Assembly: GCF_900094585.1 (NCBI RefSeq)
Contig: NZ_FMAG01000001.1
Coordinates: 310,001 to 374,000 of the forward strand
Length of the DNA: 64,000 bases
DNA from: Martinezella multihospitum
GTDB taxonomy: Bacteria; Pseudomonadota; Alphaproteobacteria; Rhizobiales; Rhizobiaceae
Direction of reading: 5' to 3'
Shown here: in pieces, positions 10,260 through 18,190 of the stretch
Layout of the letters: each line of letters begins with the position of its first letter
Numbering within the stretch: the first letter of the stretch is position 1
The notes under the pieces: generated by a model
Told to the model about the DNA's origin: nothing
What the model saw: the letters and a program-made list of their open reading frames with translations, nothing else
Databases searched by the model: none
Translations under genes and position numbers: made by a program

Positions 10260-11780
10260 TTACTTGATCGACACCTTGCTGAGGCCAAACAGCGAGCCGG
10301 TCGGCGTCGGCACGAAGCCCTCGACATTCTTCTGCTCGGCCGTGTAGCCATAGGCCGTATAGAGCCAGATCCAGGGCGAGACCTCGGCGAGATGCTTTTC
10401 GAATTCCGCGAAGATTTCCTTGCGCTTGGCCGGATCGGTTTCGGCACGACCCTTCTGCATCAGGCTGTCGAGCGTATCGTCGATGTAGTTGGCGACCTTC
10501 TGCAGGTTGCCCGACTTGGTCCAGTAACGGTTATACATCGAATAAGGGTCGGCGCTGCCGCCGTTCAGAGCCACCGCCATGTCGAAATTGCCCTTGAGCC
10601 AGGTGTCGACATAGACGTTGAGTTCCATCACCTTGATGTCGAGCTTGATGCCGATTTCGGCAAGCTGCGACTGGATGACCTGCGCCTCCGCAGTCGCCGT
10701 CGGCGGTTCGCCGGTTGCGGCGATCACAGTTGCGGAAAAGCCGTTGGCAAAGCCGGCATCGGCCATCAGCTTCTTCGCCTTGGCGACATCGCGCGTATAG
10801 CAGAAAAGCTTGCTAGGATCGGTCGCATAGAGCGGCATCGTCAGCGGCCCGGTCACCTTGCCCTCGCCGAGGGCGGCCGTATCCATCACGTCCTTGCGGT
10901 CGATGGCGCAGGAGATCGCCTGGCGCACCGCCAGCTGATCCATCGGCTTGCGGGAGGGATTGAGCTGCAGGACGTTGTAGGAGAGGATCGGCGTGCGGGT
11001 AAGCTGCAGCTTCGGCTCTTTCGGCACCAGCGTTGCCACGAGCGGGTCATTCAGCAGCGCGAAATCGATCTGGCCGGTGCGCAGCGATGCGAGAATCGCG
11101 GTTTCATCGGGCAACACGCTGATGTTGATGCCGTCGACGCCGGTGGCGCCGCCTGCCCAATCCTTGTTGGCGCTCAGGACTTCCTTGGAGTTCGGAACCC
11201 AGCTGTCGAGCTTGAAGGGGCCGGAGCCGATCGCCTTCGTGCCGATCGTGCCGGCGGTGATTTCACTGGCCGGAACGACGGCAGCGTTGAGGCTCGTCAT
11301 GGAGGTCAGGATCGGAGCGTCGGGCTGCGACAGGTTGAAGACCACGGTATTGGCGTCGGGCGTATCGATGCTTGATATCGACAGGAAGTTGGCACGGGCA
11401 ACCGCACCGGTCGCCTGATCGAGGATGCGCTGGAAGGAGGCCTTGACGTCAGCCGAGGTCACGGCCGCGCCGTTCTGGAACTTTGCCTTGGCGTTAAGCT
11501 TGAAGGTCAATTGCTTGCCATCGGGCGAGAACTGCCAGCTTTCGGCAACACCGGGCACGATCTGCAGATTGCCATCGAGGCGAACAAGCGGCTCGTAGAT
11601 CAGTTCCAGCAGGCGGATGGAGGAGAAGGCCGTCTGCTTGTGCGGATCAAGCCCCGTCGCATCCTGTGACCACGCCATGTGCAGCGTCGCCGCCTCGACC
11701 GGCATCGCGACCGTCGCCAACCCAAGCCCCAGGGCCAGCGCCACGCCTGAAATCAGCTTCTTTCCAAAATTCCCTTCCAC
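10260..11780 (-). CDS. ABC importer periplasmic binding protein, peptide (SBP5) family
   Basis: A 506-residue periplasmic binding protein of the DppA/OppA family that captures the imported substrate. A signal peptide is seen at residues 1-31 (GVALALGLGLATVAMPVEA, then ATLHMAW). Family motifs are LDPHKQTAFSSIRLLELIYEPLV, FKLNAKAKFQNGAAVTSADVKAS and SGPFKLDSW. I place the start at a GTG (11780), because GGAGG lies 7 nt before it and the signal peptide follows directly. It stands 81 bp after murQ in the same operon. That suggests a MurNAc-containing muropeptide as ligand, comparable in role, not necessarily in descent, to Agrobacterium YepA. Confidence 0.92.
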   Translation of the reverse strand: MEGNFGKKLISGVALALGLGLATVAMPVEAATLHMAWSQDATGLDPHKQTAFSSIRLLELIYEPLVRLDGNLQIVPGVAESWQFSPDGKQLTFKLNAKAKFQNGAAVTSADVKASFQRILDQATGAVARANFLSISSIDTPDANTVVFNLSQPDAPILTSMTSLNAAVVPASEITAGTIGTKAIGSGPFKLDSWVPNSKEVLSANKDWAGGATGVDGINISVLPDETAILASLRTGQIDFALLNDPLVATLVPKEPKLQLTRTPILSYNVLQLNPSRKPMDQLAVRQAISCAIDRKDVMDTAALGEGKVTGPLTMPLYATDPSKLFCYTRDVAKAKKLMADAGFANGFSATVIAATGEPPTATAEAQVIQSQLAEIGIKLDIKVMELNVYVDTWLKGNFDMAVALNGGSADPYSMYNRYWTKSGNLQKVANYIDDTLDSLMQKGRAETDPAKRKEIFAEFEKHLAEVSPWIWLYTAYGYTAEQKNVEGFVPTPTGSLFGLSKVSIK

Positions 11781-11861
11781 TGTCAGTCCTCCAAATTTTT
11801 TAAATGTCCCCGGCCGATTTTGGCCCGTTGATTGCCGTTGCAGCATGCCGCAGCGGTTGCT

Positions 11862-12785
11862 TCAAGCAGTCTTGGCGTTAATGGCCTTGCGCAGGAATCC
11901 ATCAGCGTTTTGCAATGCCGTGCGGGCTTCTTCAATGCCCATCCCGGTAATTTCCATGAGAATGGCAAGCTTGACGTCGTTGCCGGTCAGATCGAGTACG
12001 CGCCGCGCTTCCTGCTGGGTGCAGCCCGTCGCCTGCATGACGATGCGCGAGGCGCGAGCCACCAGCTTCTTGTTGCTGGCGCTGACATCGACCATCAGGT
12101 TCTGATAGCTCTTGCCGATACGGATCATGCTGGCGGTCGTCAGCATGTTGAGGATGAGTTTCTGCGCCGTGCCGGACTTCAGACGGGTCGAGCCGGTCAG
12201 GATTTCCGGGCCGACAACCGGCGAGATCGCCAGATCGGCAATGCCGGCGATGATGGAATTCGGATTGCAGGATAGCGCCACCGTAAAGGCGCCGATGCTC
12301 TTGGCATAATTCAAGCCACCGATGACGTAGGGCGTGCGGCCGCTGACGGCGATGCCGACGACGACATCATCCTTGCTCAGATTGACCTCTTCCAGCGCCT
12401 GGCGCCCCTGTACCGGATCGTCTTCCGCGCCTTCGATCGAGCGCCGCAGCGCATCAGGGCCACCGGCAATGAGGCCGACGACCATCTCCGGCGGCACGCT
12501 GAAAGTGGGCGGGCATTCGGAGGCATCGAGCACACCGAGACGGCCGCTGGTACCCGCGCCCATATAGACCAACCGGCCGCCCTTCTGGAAGGCGGCGACG
12601 ATCTGATTGACGGCGGCGGCAATCGCCGGAATGACCTTCTCGACGGCGACGGGCACCGTCTGATCCTCATAGTTGATTTCGCGCAGGATATCGAAGGTCG
12701 GCAGCAGATCGATATGCATCGTGTTGGGATTGCGCCCTTCGGAAACCAACTGCTCCAGCTCGGATATCAACTTCTGCTCTGTCAT
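11862..12785 (-). CDS. murQ: N-acetylmuramic acid 6-phosphate etherase
   Basis: A 307-residue cytoplasmic lyase that converts MurNAc-6-phosphate to GlcNAc-6-phosphate and D-lactate. It has a SIS-type fold with [21 protein letters not shown], the segment holding one catalytic Glu, and SIEGAEDD, holding the second. The N-terminus has the MurQ-typical [16 protein letters not shown]. The length is normal. It is the first gene of the importer-hydrolase-anmK operon and accepts the AnmK product directly. The promoter side carries a GGAAT-N5-ATTCC dyad matching one near the RpiR regulator, so control by that regulator is likely. Confidence 0.96.
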   Translation of the reverse strand: MTEQKLISELEQLVSEGRNPNTMHIDLLPTFDILREINYEDQTVPVAVEKVIPAIAAAVNQIVAAFQKGGRLVYMGAGTSGRLGVLDASECPPTFSVPPEMVVGLIAGGPDALRRSIEGAEDDPVQGRQALEEVNLSKDDVVVGIAVSGRTPYVIGGLNYAKSIGAFTVALSCNPNSIIAGIADLAISPVVGPEILTGSTRLKSGTAQKLILNMLTTASMIRIGKSYQNLMVDVSASNKKLVARASRIVMQATGCTQQEARRVLDLTGNDVKLAILMEITGMGIEEARTALQNADGFLRKAINAKTA

Positions 12786-13179
12786 GGGCCTGCTCGCGAA
12801 TAACGCTTCGATATCAATAGGTCACAGCGGCACGTTCGATCATTTTAGTACCGAACACACCACAGCAAAGATCGGTTTTCAGTCAGATGGCCGATTAATA
12901 TCAACCTGGGCTCGGACGGCCTTTTCGGCTTCATTCCCTGCCCACTCCCTGCTTACCTTGGTTAACATTATGTCCGTTTATTCCTTCCGTCAATCCAGAA
13001 AGGAATAAAATATTCCACTCTTCCCGCGCAAATTCGCCACTGCGATTATGCGACGACAGTACACAGCGGTAAGTGTGATTTACCGACCACGCCAGCTAGC
13101 GCTGCAGCTCCAGATCGGTCAGTTTATTCGTAGATGTCGCCATCATCGCGCTGATTGCTATTCAATATGGAGGTAGCGA
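12786..13179. other. Intergenic region between vapC and murQ
   Basis: These 394 bp contain no convincing ORF on either strand. They hold the dyad at 13002-13016 and a third half-site at 12980-12984. AT-rich stretches around 12840 and 12960-13016 could house the murQ promoter. The operator lies about 217 bp before the murQ start, so the transcript probably has a long leader, or a second promoter exists nearer the gene. No hairpin strong enough to call a terminator was seen. Confidence 0.6.
12980..13016. promoter_or_regulatory. Candidate MurR (RpiR-family) operator upstream of murQ
   Basis: A dyad GGAAT-AAAAT-ATTCC occupies 13002-13016, with a further ATTCC half-site at 12980-12984. The same dyad, with the same 5-base spacer and a third ATTCC 18 bases away (17 here), occurs at 16201-16240 before murA and the RpiR gene. 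The repetition at two places in one functional cluster is the evidence; binding is inferred. Confidence 0.7.
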
Positions 13180-13629
13180 TCATTCCGATCTGAAAACCGC
13201 CGGAAGATCAACCGATACGTCGAGCGGCTGGAAATGCCGTAAGTTCTCGGTAATGACGGTCAGGTCATAAGCTCGCGCCGTCGCTGCAATGATAATGTCG
13301 CCGAGGCCGGGATTGTGGCCCTTGCTTAGGGCGTCATCTTCCAGAGCGCCGGCAATCCGCGCGACGACCGTATCCATGGGTAGGATACGGTCACTAAAAC
13401 TGTCGGTAATGAAATCGAGCCAGTTAGAAAGACGCTTGGCTCGCTCAGTCCCGCCACGACGATGAAGGGAGCGTATTCCCTTTTCGATCTCCGAGACAGA
13501 CATGGCCGACAGAAAAAGCGCATCGGCTTCGCCCTGACTGTGGAACCAGATCCGGATGGCATCGGAGGGCGGCACCTTATCCGGCGCAAACCTGCTGATG
13601 ATATTCGTGTCGAGCAGGTACTCTGTCAC
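13180..13629 (-). CDS. vapC: PIN-domain ribonuclease toxin, VapC type
   Basis: A 149-residue PIN-domain protein, predicted Mg-dependent RNase toxin. Acidic active-site residues are visible: Asp7 in YLLDTNIISRF, Glu in SVSEIEKGI, Asp in LGDIIIAATARAYD, and the C-terminal TENLRHFQPLDV. The length is typical. The start is a GTG at 13629 whose bases overlap the antitoxin stop (GTGA), the coupled arrangement usual in such modules. The pair stands between nagK and murQ, and nothing in the product suggests a role in cell-wall recycling. Confidence 0.9.
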   Translation of the reverse strand: MTEYLLDTNIISRFAPDKVPPSDAIRIWFHSQGEADALFLSAMSVSEIEKGIRSLHRRGGTERAKRLSNWLDFITDSFSDRILPMDTVVARIAGALEDDALSKGHNPGLGDIIIAATARAYDLTVITENLRHFQPLDVSVDLPAVFRSE

Positions 13630-13877
13630 AAATCAACGTCTCTCATTTTTGAGGAGTTTCGATCCAGATCGACCCCACCGGGAAAGGTGAGCAGGAAATC
13701 CCCGAAATTCGGCCTTGGTTTCTCCAAAGCCTTCTTTGCGGCCTCGGCTGCTTCGACTGACACAAGCACGGCAGCGGGCTTCCCGTGGCGCGTGATGGTG
13801 ACAAAATCACCGTTGGCAGCTTCATCGACCAGATTGGCAAAGCCTGCCTTTGCCTCTGCTACGCTAATTGTCGACAT
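13626..13877 (-). CDS. Phd/YefM-type antitoxin of the VapC pair
   Basis: An 83-residue antitoxin. The N-terminal half (STISVAEAKAGFANLVDEA, VTITRHGKPAAVLVS) is the Phd/YefM DNA-binding and dimerisation fold. The C-terminal tail (PRPNFGDFLLTFPGG) would block the toxin active site. An upstream ATG in frame exists, but the conserved fold begins at MSTISVAEAK, so 13877 is chosen. The stop overlaps the toxin start by 4 bases. A near-palindrome just upstream probably serves autorepression. Confidence 0.88.
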   Translation of the reverse strand: MSTISVAEAKAGFANLVDEAANGDFVTITRHGKPAAVLVSVEAAEAAKKALEKPRPNFGDFLLTFPGGVDLDRNSSKMRDVDL

Positions 13878-13896
13878 TACGGCTCTCAATCTAAAA

Positions 13897-13912
13897 TGAC
13901 CATATATAGTCA
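13897..13912. promoter_or_regulatory. Candidate toxin-antitoxin operator
   Basis: A near-perfect palindrome, TGACCATA followed by TATAGTCA (7 of 8 base pairs complementary), sits 20 bp before the antitoxin ATG and overlaps a TATA-like promoter stretch. Phd/YefM antitoxins usually autoregulate through such sites; binding here is inferred. Confidence 0.55.
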
Positions 13913-13975
13913 AAATAGGACTTGCTTTCGATGGAATCAAGAGGAAAGAGAAAGACGTTTATTGCATCCCCATGG

Positions 13976-14875
13976 TCATTCAGTTCGAGAACCGCAAATA
14001 GCCCGTCTTGCCAGAATGATCGCACCGGATACGGCGTCACCGTCGATGGGTTTCAAGCGCCGGCGCACATCCGGCGAAAGCCAAGGCTCCAGCGGACTAG
14101 CGAGCCCACCAAGGAGGCAGACACGCGGCGCGCCCTTCTCGAACAAAGTGCGGATCAGCGTGTCGATATGGCCGGCCGCGCTTTGCACGATCCGCCGTGC
14201 GGCAGCATCGCCCTGATCGGCGTGACGGAGGACCATGGGGGCCAGAGCCGCGTAATCCGTGGCGGAGGCCCGATCCATCCAGGCGACCGCCTCCATTGGG
14301 TCATTCTGAAAGCGCTGCATGATCTCGGCGAGCAGCGCCGTCTTCTGTTCGCGGCCATCATGGGCACGCAGCGCAAGCTGCACGGCCTTCAGCCCAAGAT
14401 AAGCGCCGCTGCCCTCGTCCGAGATCGGAAAGCCATAACCGCCGACGCGCAATTGCCGTCCTTCGACGAGGCCGAGGCCAATCGAACCCGTCCCCGCGAT
14501 GACGATGGCGCCATCGCGTCCGGAATGGGCTCCGAGGCAGGCGCCCGCGCCGTCGCTGATGAAATCGATGCTGGCGAAGGGGTGTTCTATCGCCTCGAGG
14601 GCAGCAAGCGCACCCTTCCGGCCGATCCCCGCCAGCCCAACGCCGGCGTGGATGCGCCCAATATCGGCGGCACTCAACCCCGCTTCTTCGATGGCGGCAT
14701 CGAAGGCACGCGAAATCGATGCCCATGCTTCGGGAATGCCAAGACGGGTCGTTGCCGGCCCGGACAATCCCTGCCCTAGAACCGTGCCTTCGGCATCCTC
14801 TATACGCGCCCGGCAGCCGGTGCCACCGCCATCGATGCCAAGAAAATGGGAAGCGTTTTCCACTGCAGCGGTCAT
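13976..14875 (-). CDS. BadF/BadG-family sugar kinase, probable N-acetylglucosamine kinase
   Basis: A 299-residue cytoplasmic kinase of the BadF/BadG/BcrA/BcrD ATPase group that includes GlcNAc and glucosamine kinases. The phosphate-1 loop is FLGIDGGGTGCRARI, phosphate-2 is AIVIAGTGSIGLGL, and the adenosine loop is VCLLGGLASPLEPWL. SDEGSGAYLGLKA is typical of NagK-like members. Its start overlaps the murA stop (ATGA). In this context it would phosphorylate GlcNAc released from disaccharide muropeptides. MurNAc or glucosamine remain possible substrates. Confidence 0.87.
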   Translation of the reverse strand: MTAAVENASHFLGIDGGGTGCRARIEDAEGTVLGQGLSGPATTRLGIPEAWASISRAFDAAIEEAGLSAADIGRIHAGVGLAGIGRKGALAALEAIEHPFASIDFISDGAGACLGAHSGRDGAIVIAGTGSIGLGLVEGRQLRVGGYGFPISDEGSGAYLGLKAVQLALRAHDGREQKTALLAEIMQRFQNDPMEAVAWMDRASATDYAALAPMVLRHADQGDAAARRIVQSAAGHIDTLIRTLFEKGAPRVCLLGGLASPLEPWLSPDVRRRLKPIDGDAVSGAIILARRAICGSRTE

Positions 14876-16128
14876 GACATCAGCCGTTCGATATCGGCGC
14901 CGCAGAGCCGGAGCTTGCGATCGAGCTGCTCGTAGCCGCGGTCGAGATGATAGACGCGGTTGACGATAGTTTCGCCTTCCGACACGAGGGCGGCGAGAAC
15001 CAGCGAGACGGAGGCGCGGAGGTCCGTCGCCATCACCTGTGCCCCTTTGAGCGGCGCCCCACCGCGCACCAGCGCCGTCGTCCCCTGAAGTGTGATGTTG
15101 GCGCCGAGCCGCGTCAGCTCCGGTACGTGCATGAAGCGGTTTTCGAATACCGTCTCGCGGATCAGCGACGCCCCCTCCGCGCAGCAGGCCAGCGCCATGA
15201 ACTGCGCCTGCAGGTCCGTCGGGAAGCCCGGATAGGGTTCCGTGGTGATATCGGCACCTTTAAGCGGGCCATCCCTGGAAACGACCAGTCCGCGATCGCT
15301 CGGCCAGACGCTGACACCCATGGCCTCGAGCGCCTGGACGACAGAGGCGAGATTTTCCAGCCGGGCATGGATGAGCTCGAGCTGGCCGCCGGTGATCGCC
15401 GCCGCCACGGCATAGGTGCCGGCCTCTATGCGGTCGGGGATGCCATGATGCCTGGCGGCGCGCCAGCTGGTGTCGCCGTCGATCAGAATCCGATGCGTGC
15501 CCGCCCCCTCGATCCGCGCACCCATGGCGCCAAGGCACACCGCCAGATCCGCCACTTCCGGCTCGCGGGCGGCATTCAGGATCTCGGTTTCGCCCTTGGC
15601 GGCACAGGCGGCCATCATTGCCGTCTCCGTCGCGCCGACGGATGGCGAACTCAGCACGATCCGCGCCCCTTTCAGCCCGTTCGACGCCGAGGCGACGATG
15701 AGACCGCTTTCGATCGCGATATCGGCACCGAGCGTCGCCAGAGCCTTGATGTGCATATCGACGGGCCGCGCGCCGATGGCGCAGCCGCCGGGAAGCGAAA
15801 CACGCGCATGACCGAAACGGGCAAGTAGCGGCGCCAGCACCAGCACGGTCGCCCGCATGCGCCTGACGGTATCGTAGGACGTCTCCTTCGAGACGATATC
15901 GCTCGCATCGATCGTCGTGCCATGCGGCCCCCGCGCCACCTTCGCGCCATGGAGCGCAATGACACCCAGCATGTTCTCGACGTCGCTGACCGCCGGCAGG
16001 TTGGTCAATTCCAGTGGATGCTGGCTTAGCAGCGCCGCGGCGATCTGCGGCAAGGCGGCGTTCTTGGCGCCGGCTATGGTGACAGCGCCCTGCAACCTTT
16101 TGCCGCCGGAGATGCGAAGTCTGTCCAT
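14872..16128 (-). CDS. murA: UDP-N-acetylglucosamine 1-carboxyvinyltransferase (MurA paralogue in recycling operon)
   Basis: A 418-residue cytoplasmic enzyme for the first committed step of peptidoglycan precursor synthesis (enolpyruvyl transfer from PEP to UDP-GlcNAc). The catalytic loop is [17 protein letters not shown], whose Cys is the fosfomycin-reactive residue. The UDP-GlcNAc site [15 protein letters not shown] is near the N-terminus, with [17 protein letters not shown] toward the C-terminus. Homology starts at MDRLRISGG (16128), so the longer frame is not used. It is joined to the kinase by a 4-base overlap, so it appears to be a dedicated copy expressed with recycling genes. Whether a second murA exists elsewhere cannot be seen here. 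Confidence 0.94.
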   Translation of the reverse strand: MDRLRISGGKRLQGAVTIAGAKNAALPQIAAALLSQHPLELTNLPAVSDVENMLGVIALHGAKVARGPHGTTIDASDIVSKETSYDTVRRMRATVLVLAPLLARFGHARVSLPGGCAIGARPVDMHIKALATLGADIAIESGLIVASASNGLKGARIVLSSPSVGATETAMMAACAAKGETEILNAAREPEVADLAVCLGAMGARIEGAGTHRILIDGDTSWRAARHHGIPDRIEAGTYAVAAAITGGQLELIHARLENLASVVQALEAMGVSVWPSDRGLVVSRDGPLKGADITTEPYPGFPTDLQAQFMALACCAEGASLIRETVFENRFMHVPELTRLGANITLQGTTALVRGGAPLKGAQVMATDLRASVSLVLAALVSEGETIVNRVYHLDRGYEQLDRKLRLCGADIERLMS

Positions 16129-16200
16129 GATGAAAATCCATTGCGGAAAAAGACAGGGACACCACAAGTCCCTGATCCACTCACCAAAGACTATTCGCCA

Positions 16201-16240
16201 ATTCCATACTGTCAACGGGATTTGGAATTTTTTATTCCAA
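16201..16240. promoter_or_regulatory. Candidate MurR (RpiR-family) operator between murA and its regulator
   Basis: A perfect dyad, TTGGAAT-TTTTT-ATTCCAA, covers 16222-16240, with another ATTCC half-site at 16201-16205. It lies 94 bp before murA and 124 bp before the divergent RpiR gene, so it could control both. The core and layout match the site before murQ. Confidence 0.75.
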
Positions 16241-16363
16241 TTTGCTGTGATAGTGTCCGATCATGCGAAGCAAGGTTGCCGCGCTTGAACGGGATGCTAT
16301 TTTCGGCGTTCGCCCTGCCCGCGTGAATCGCCTCGATGGCTGGAAGGACACCCAAAGGACCAA

Positions 16364-17224
16364 ATGTCTATCCTGAAAAAGATCAGCGCGCAGCTTGAGA
16401 CCATGGCACCAGCCGATCGCCAGATCGGGCAATTCATCATCGACAATCCCGACCAGATGTTGCGCCTGTCCTCGGCAGCACTTGCGGTCGAAACCGGCCG
16501 CAGCCAGTCGAGCGTCGTGAAATTCAGCCAGAAGCTCGGCTATGCCGGCTATCAAGAGCTGAAGCTGGCCGTCAGCGAGGCCAAGGCGCAGGAATGGCAG
16601 GCGCCGGCCGGCATGATCCACGGCACGATCGAGGTGGGCGACGGCTATCTGACGATCCTGCAGAAGCTGCTCGGCAGCAAGATGCAGGCGATGCAGCAGA
16701 CCATTTCCGTCAATAACGAAGCCGACATCGAGAAAGCGCTCGAGGCGCTCCACGATGCAAGGCGCATCCATCTTGCTGGTGTCGGCGCCTCGTCGCTGGT
16801 GGCCCGCGATTTTTCCTACAAGCTGATGAAGCTCGGCCGTAACGTGCTGCATGATAGCGACAGCCATGTCCAGATGGCCAATGCGTCGACGCTTGGGCCG
16901 GATGACCTGCTCTTCGCGCTGTCTTACTCAGGTGCCAGCATCGAGACGCTGCGGATTGCGGAACTGGCAAGCCAGCGCCAGGCGACCGTCATCGCCGTCA
17001 CCGGACTGCAGGACAACCCGCTGACCCGCGTGGCCGATATTTGCCTGCACACCGTCGGCGATGAGGATCGCGTCCGCTCCTCGGCGATCACCGCCCGCGA
17101 CGCGCAGCTGATGCTGACCGACCTGCTGTTCATTCTGCTCGTGCAGCGTCAGCCGGATGCCAACGACTATGTCCATAACAGCGAGACGGCCGTTTCAGTG
17201 CTGAAGGCCAAGCGTCTTTCGTAA
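16364..17224 (+). CDS. murR: RpiR-family transcriptional regulator, MurR-like
   Basis: A 286-residue DNA-binding regulator. The N-terminal HTH_6 domain (about 1-77) contains LSSAALAVETGRSQSSVVKFSQKLGYAGYQELK. The SIS sugar-phosphate-binding domain (about 125-255) contains RIHLAGVGASSLVARDFSYK and LLFALSYSGASIETL. E. coli MurR, of this family, represses murQP and responds to MurNAc-6-phosphate. Divergence from murA-nagK and the shared dyad before murQ support the same role here. The start ATG follows AAAGGA. Ligand and targets are inferred from context. Confidence 0.88.
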   Translation: MSILKKISAQLETMAPADRQIGQFIIDNPDQMLRLSSAALAVETGRSQSSVVKFSQKLGYAGYQELKLAVSEAKAQEWQAPAGMIHGTIEVGDGYLTILQKLLGSKMQAMQQTISVNNEADIEKALEALHDARRIHLAGVGASSLVARDFSYKLMKLGRNVLHDSDSHVQMANASTLGPDDLLFALSYSGASIETLRIAELASQRQATVIAVTGLQDNPLTRVADICLHTVGDEDRVRSSAITARDAQLMLTDLLFILLVQRQPDANDYVHNSETAVSVLKAKRLS

Positions 17225-17326
17225 GTATCGGCACCCGGTCACCAAGCTGTGACGACGGCGAGCCTGTACGAGGATAACTTCGGGACGTAGCTTGCGGCCC
17301 CAGCAAACCATCTCGGAGAGATTCTC

Positions 17327-18103
17327 ATGGACCTTGGTCTCAAGGATAAAGTCGTTCTGATCACAGGCGGTTCGAAGGGCATCGGCTATGCCTGCGCCGA
17401 ACTCTTCCTGCAGGAGGGCGCGCGTGTCGCGATCTGCTCGCGCTCGCAAGCCAATATCGATGCCGCACTCTCCCGGCTTCCTGGTGCCCGCGGCTATGCC
17501 GCCGACCTGATCTCCGATGAACAGGCGCTGGCCGTGGTGGAGAAAGTCGAGCAGGACATCGGCCCGATCGATATTCTCGTCAACAGCGCGGGTGCCGCCG
17601 CACGCACGCCGGCGGACGAGCTGACGCCGGCCATCTGGCGTGCCGCGATGGATGCGAAGTATTTTTCCTACATCAACGTCATCGATCCTGTCATCAAACG
17701 CATGGGCGCGCGCGGCACGGGTGCCGTCATCAACATTATCGGCAATGGCGGCAAGATCGCCTCGCCCGTGCATCTGGCCGGCGGATCGGCCAATGCCGCC
17801 CTCATGCTCGCAAGCGTCGGACTCGCCAATGCCTATGCCGGCAAGGGCGTGCGGGTCGTCGGCCTCAATCCCGGCCTCACGGAGACGGATCGTGTCGCCG
17901 AAGGCCTGAAGGCGGCGGCGAAGATCTCAGGCTCGACCGAAGAAGAAGCGCTTGCCGATGCGCTGAAGCGCATCCCGATCGGCCGCATGGCAAGCCCTGC
18001 CGATATCGCCAATGTCGTCGCCTTCCTGAGCTCGGCCAAGGCGAGCTATGTGACCGGCGTCGTGATCAGCATGGATGGCGCCCAAGTGCCGGTCATCGTC
18101 TGA
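17327..18103 (+). CDS. Short-chain dehydrogenase/reductase fold protein lacking the catalytic triad
   Basis: A 258-residue SDR-fold protein. The NAD(P)-binding glycine motif is intact (LITGGSKGIGYA), as are DILVNSAG and the C-terminal YVTGVVISMDGAQ. Aligned on the usual S-x12-YxxxK pattern, the region reads IIGNGGKIASPVHLAGGSANAAL. Catalytic Tyr, Lys and Ser would be Gly, Asn and Gly. It may therefore not be a standard reductase. The start ATG at 17327 follows GGAGAG. It lies 102 bp after the RpiR gene on the same strand, so co-expression is possible but not shown. The function is unknown. Confidence 0.85.
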   Translation: MDLGLKDKVVLITGGSKGIGYACAELFLQEGARVAICSRSQANIDAALSRLPGARGYAADLISDEQALAVVEKVEQDIGPIDILVNSAGAAARTPADELTPAIWRAAMDAKYFSYINVIDPVIKRMGARGTGAVINIIGNGGKIASPVHLAGGSANAALMLASVGLANAYAGKGVRVVGLNPGLTETDRVAEGLKAAAKISGSTEEEALADALKRIPIGRMASPADIANVVAFLSSAKASYVTGVVISMDGAQVPVIV

Positions 18104-18190
18104 CCCCCGGGCCGTCAATCCTCACCTCGCTCACCGAGGCGGCCGGCAACCTGCAGGAGGTAGCCGGCCGAAACCCATAGAAGAGTTCTG

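Noticed and set aside
18140..18170. Perfect inverted repeat CGGCCGGC / GCCGGCCG between convergent genes
   Set aside because: The 15-base loop and absence of a T-run on either strand make it a poor terminator; it could form by chance in GC-rich DNA.
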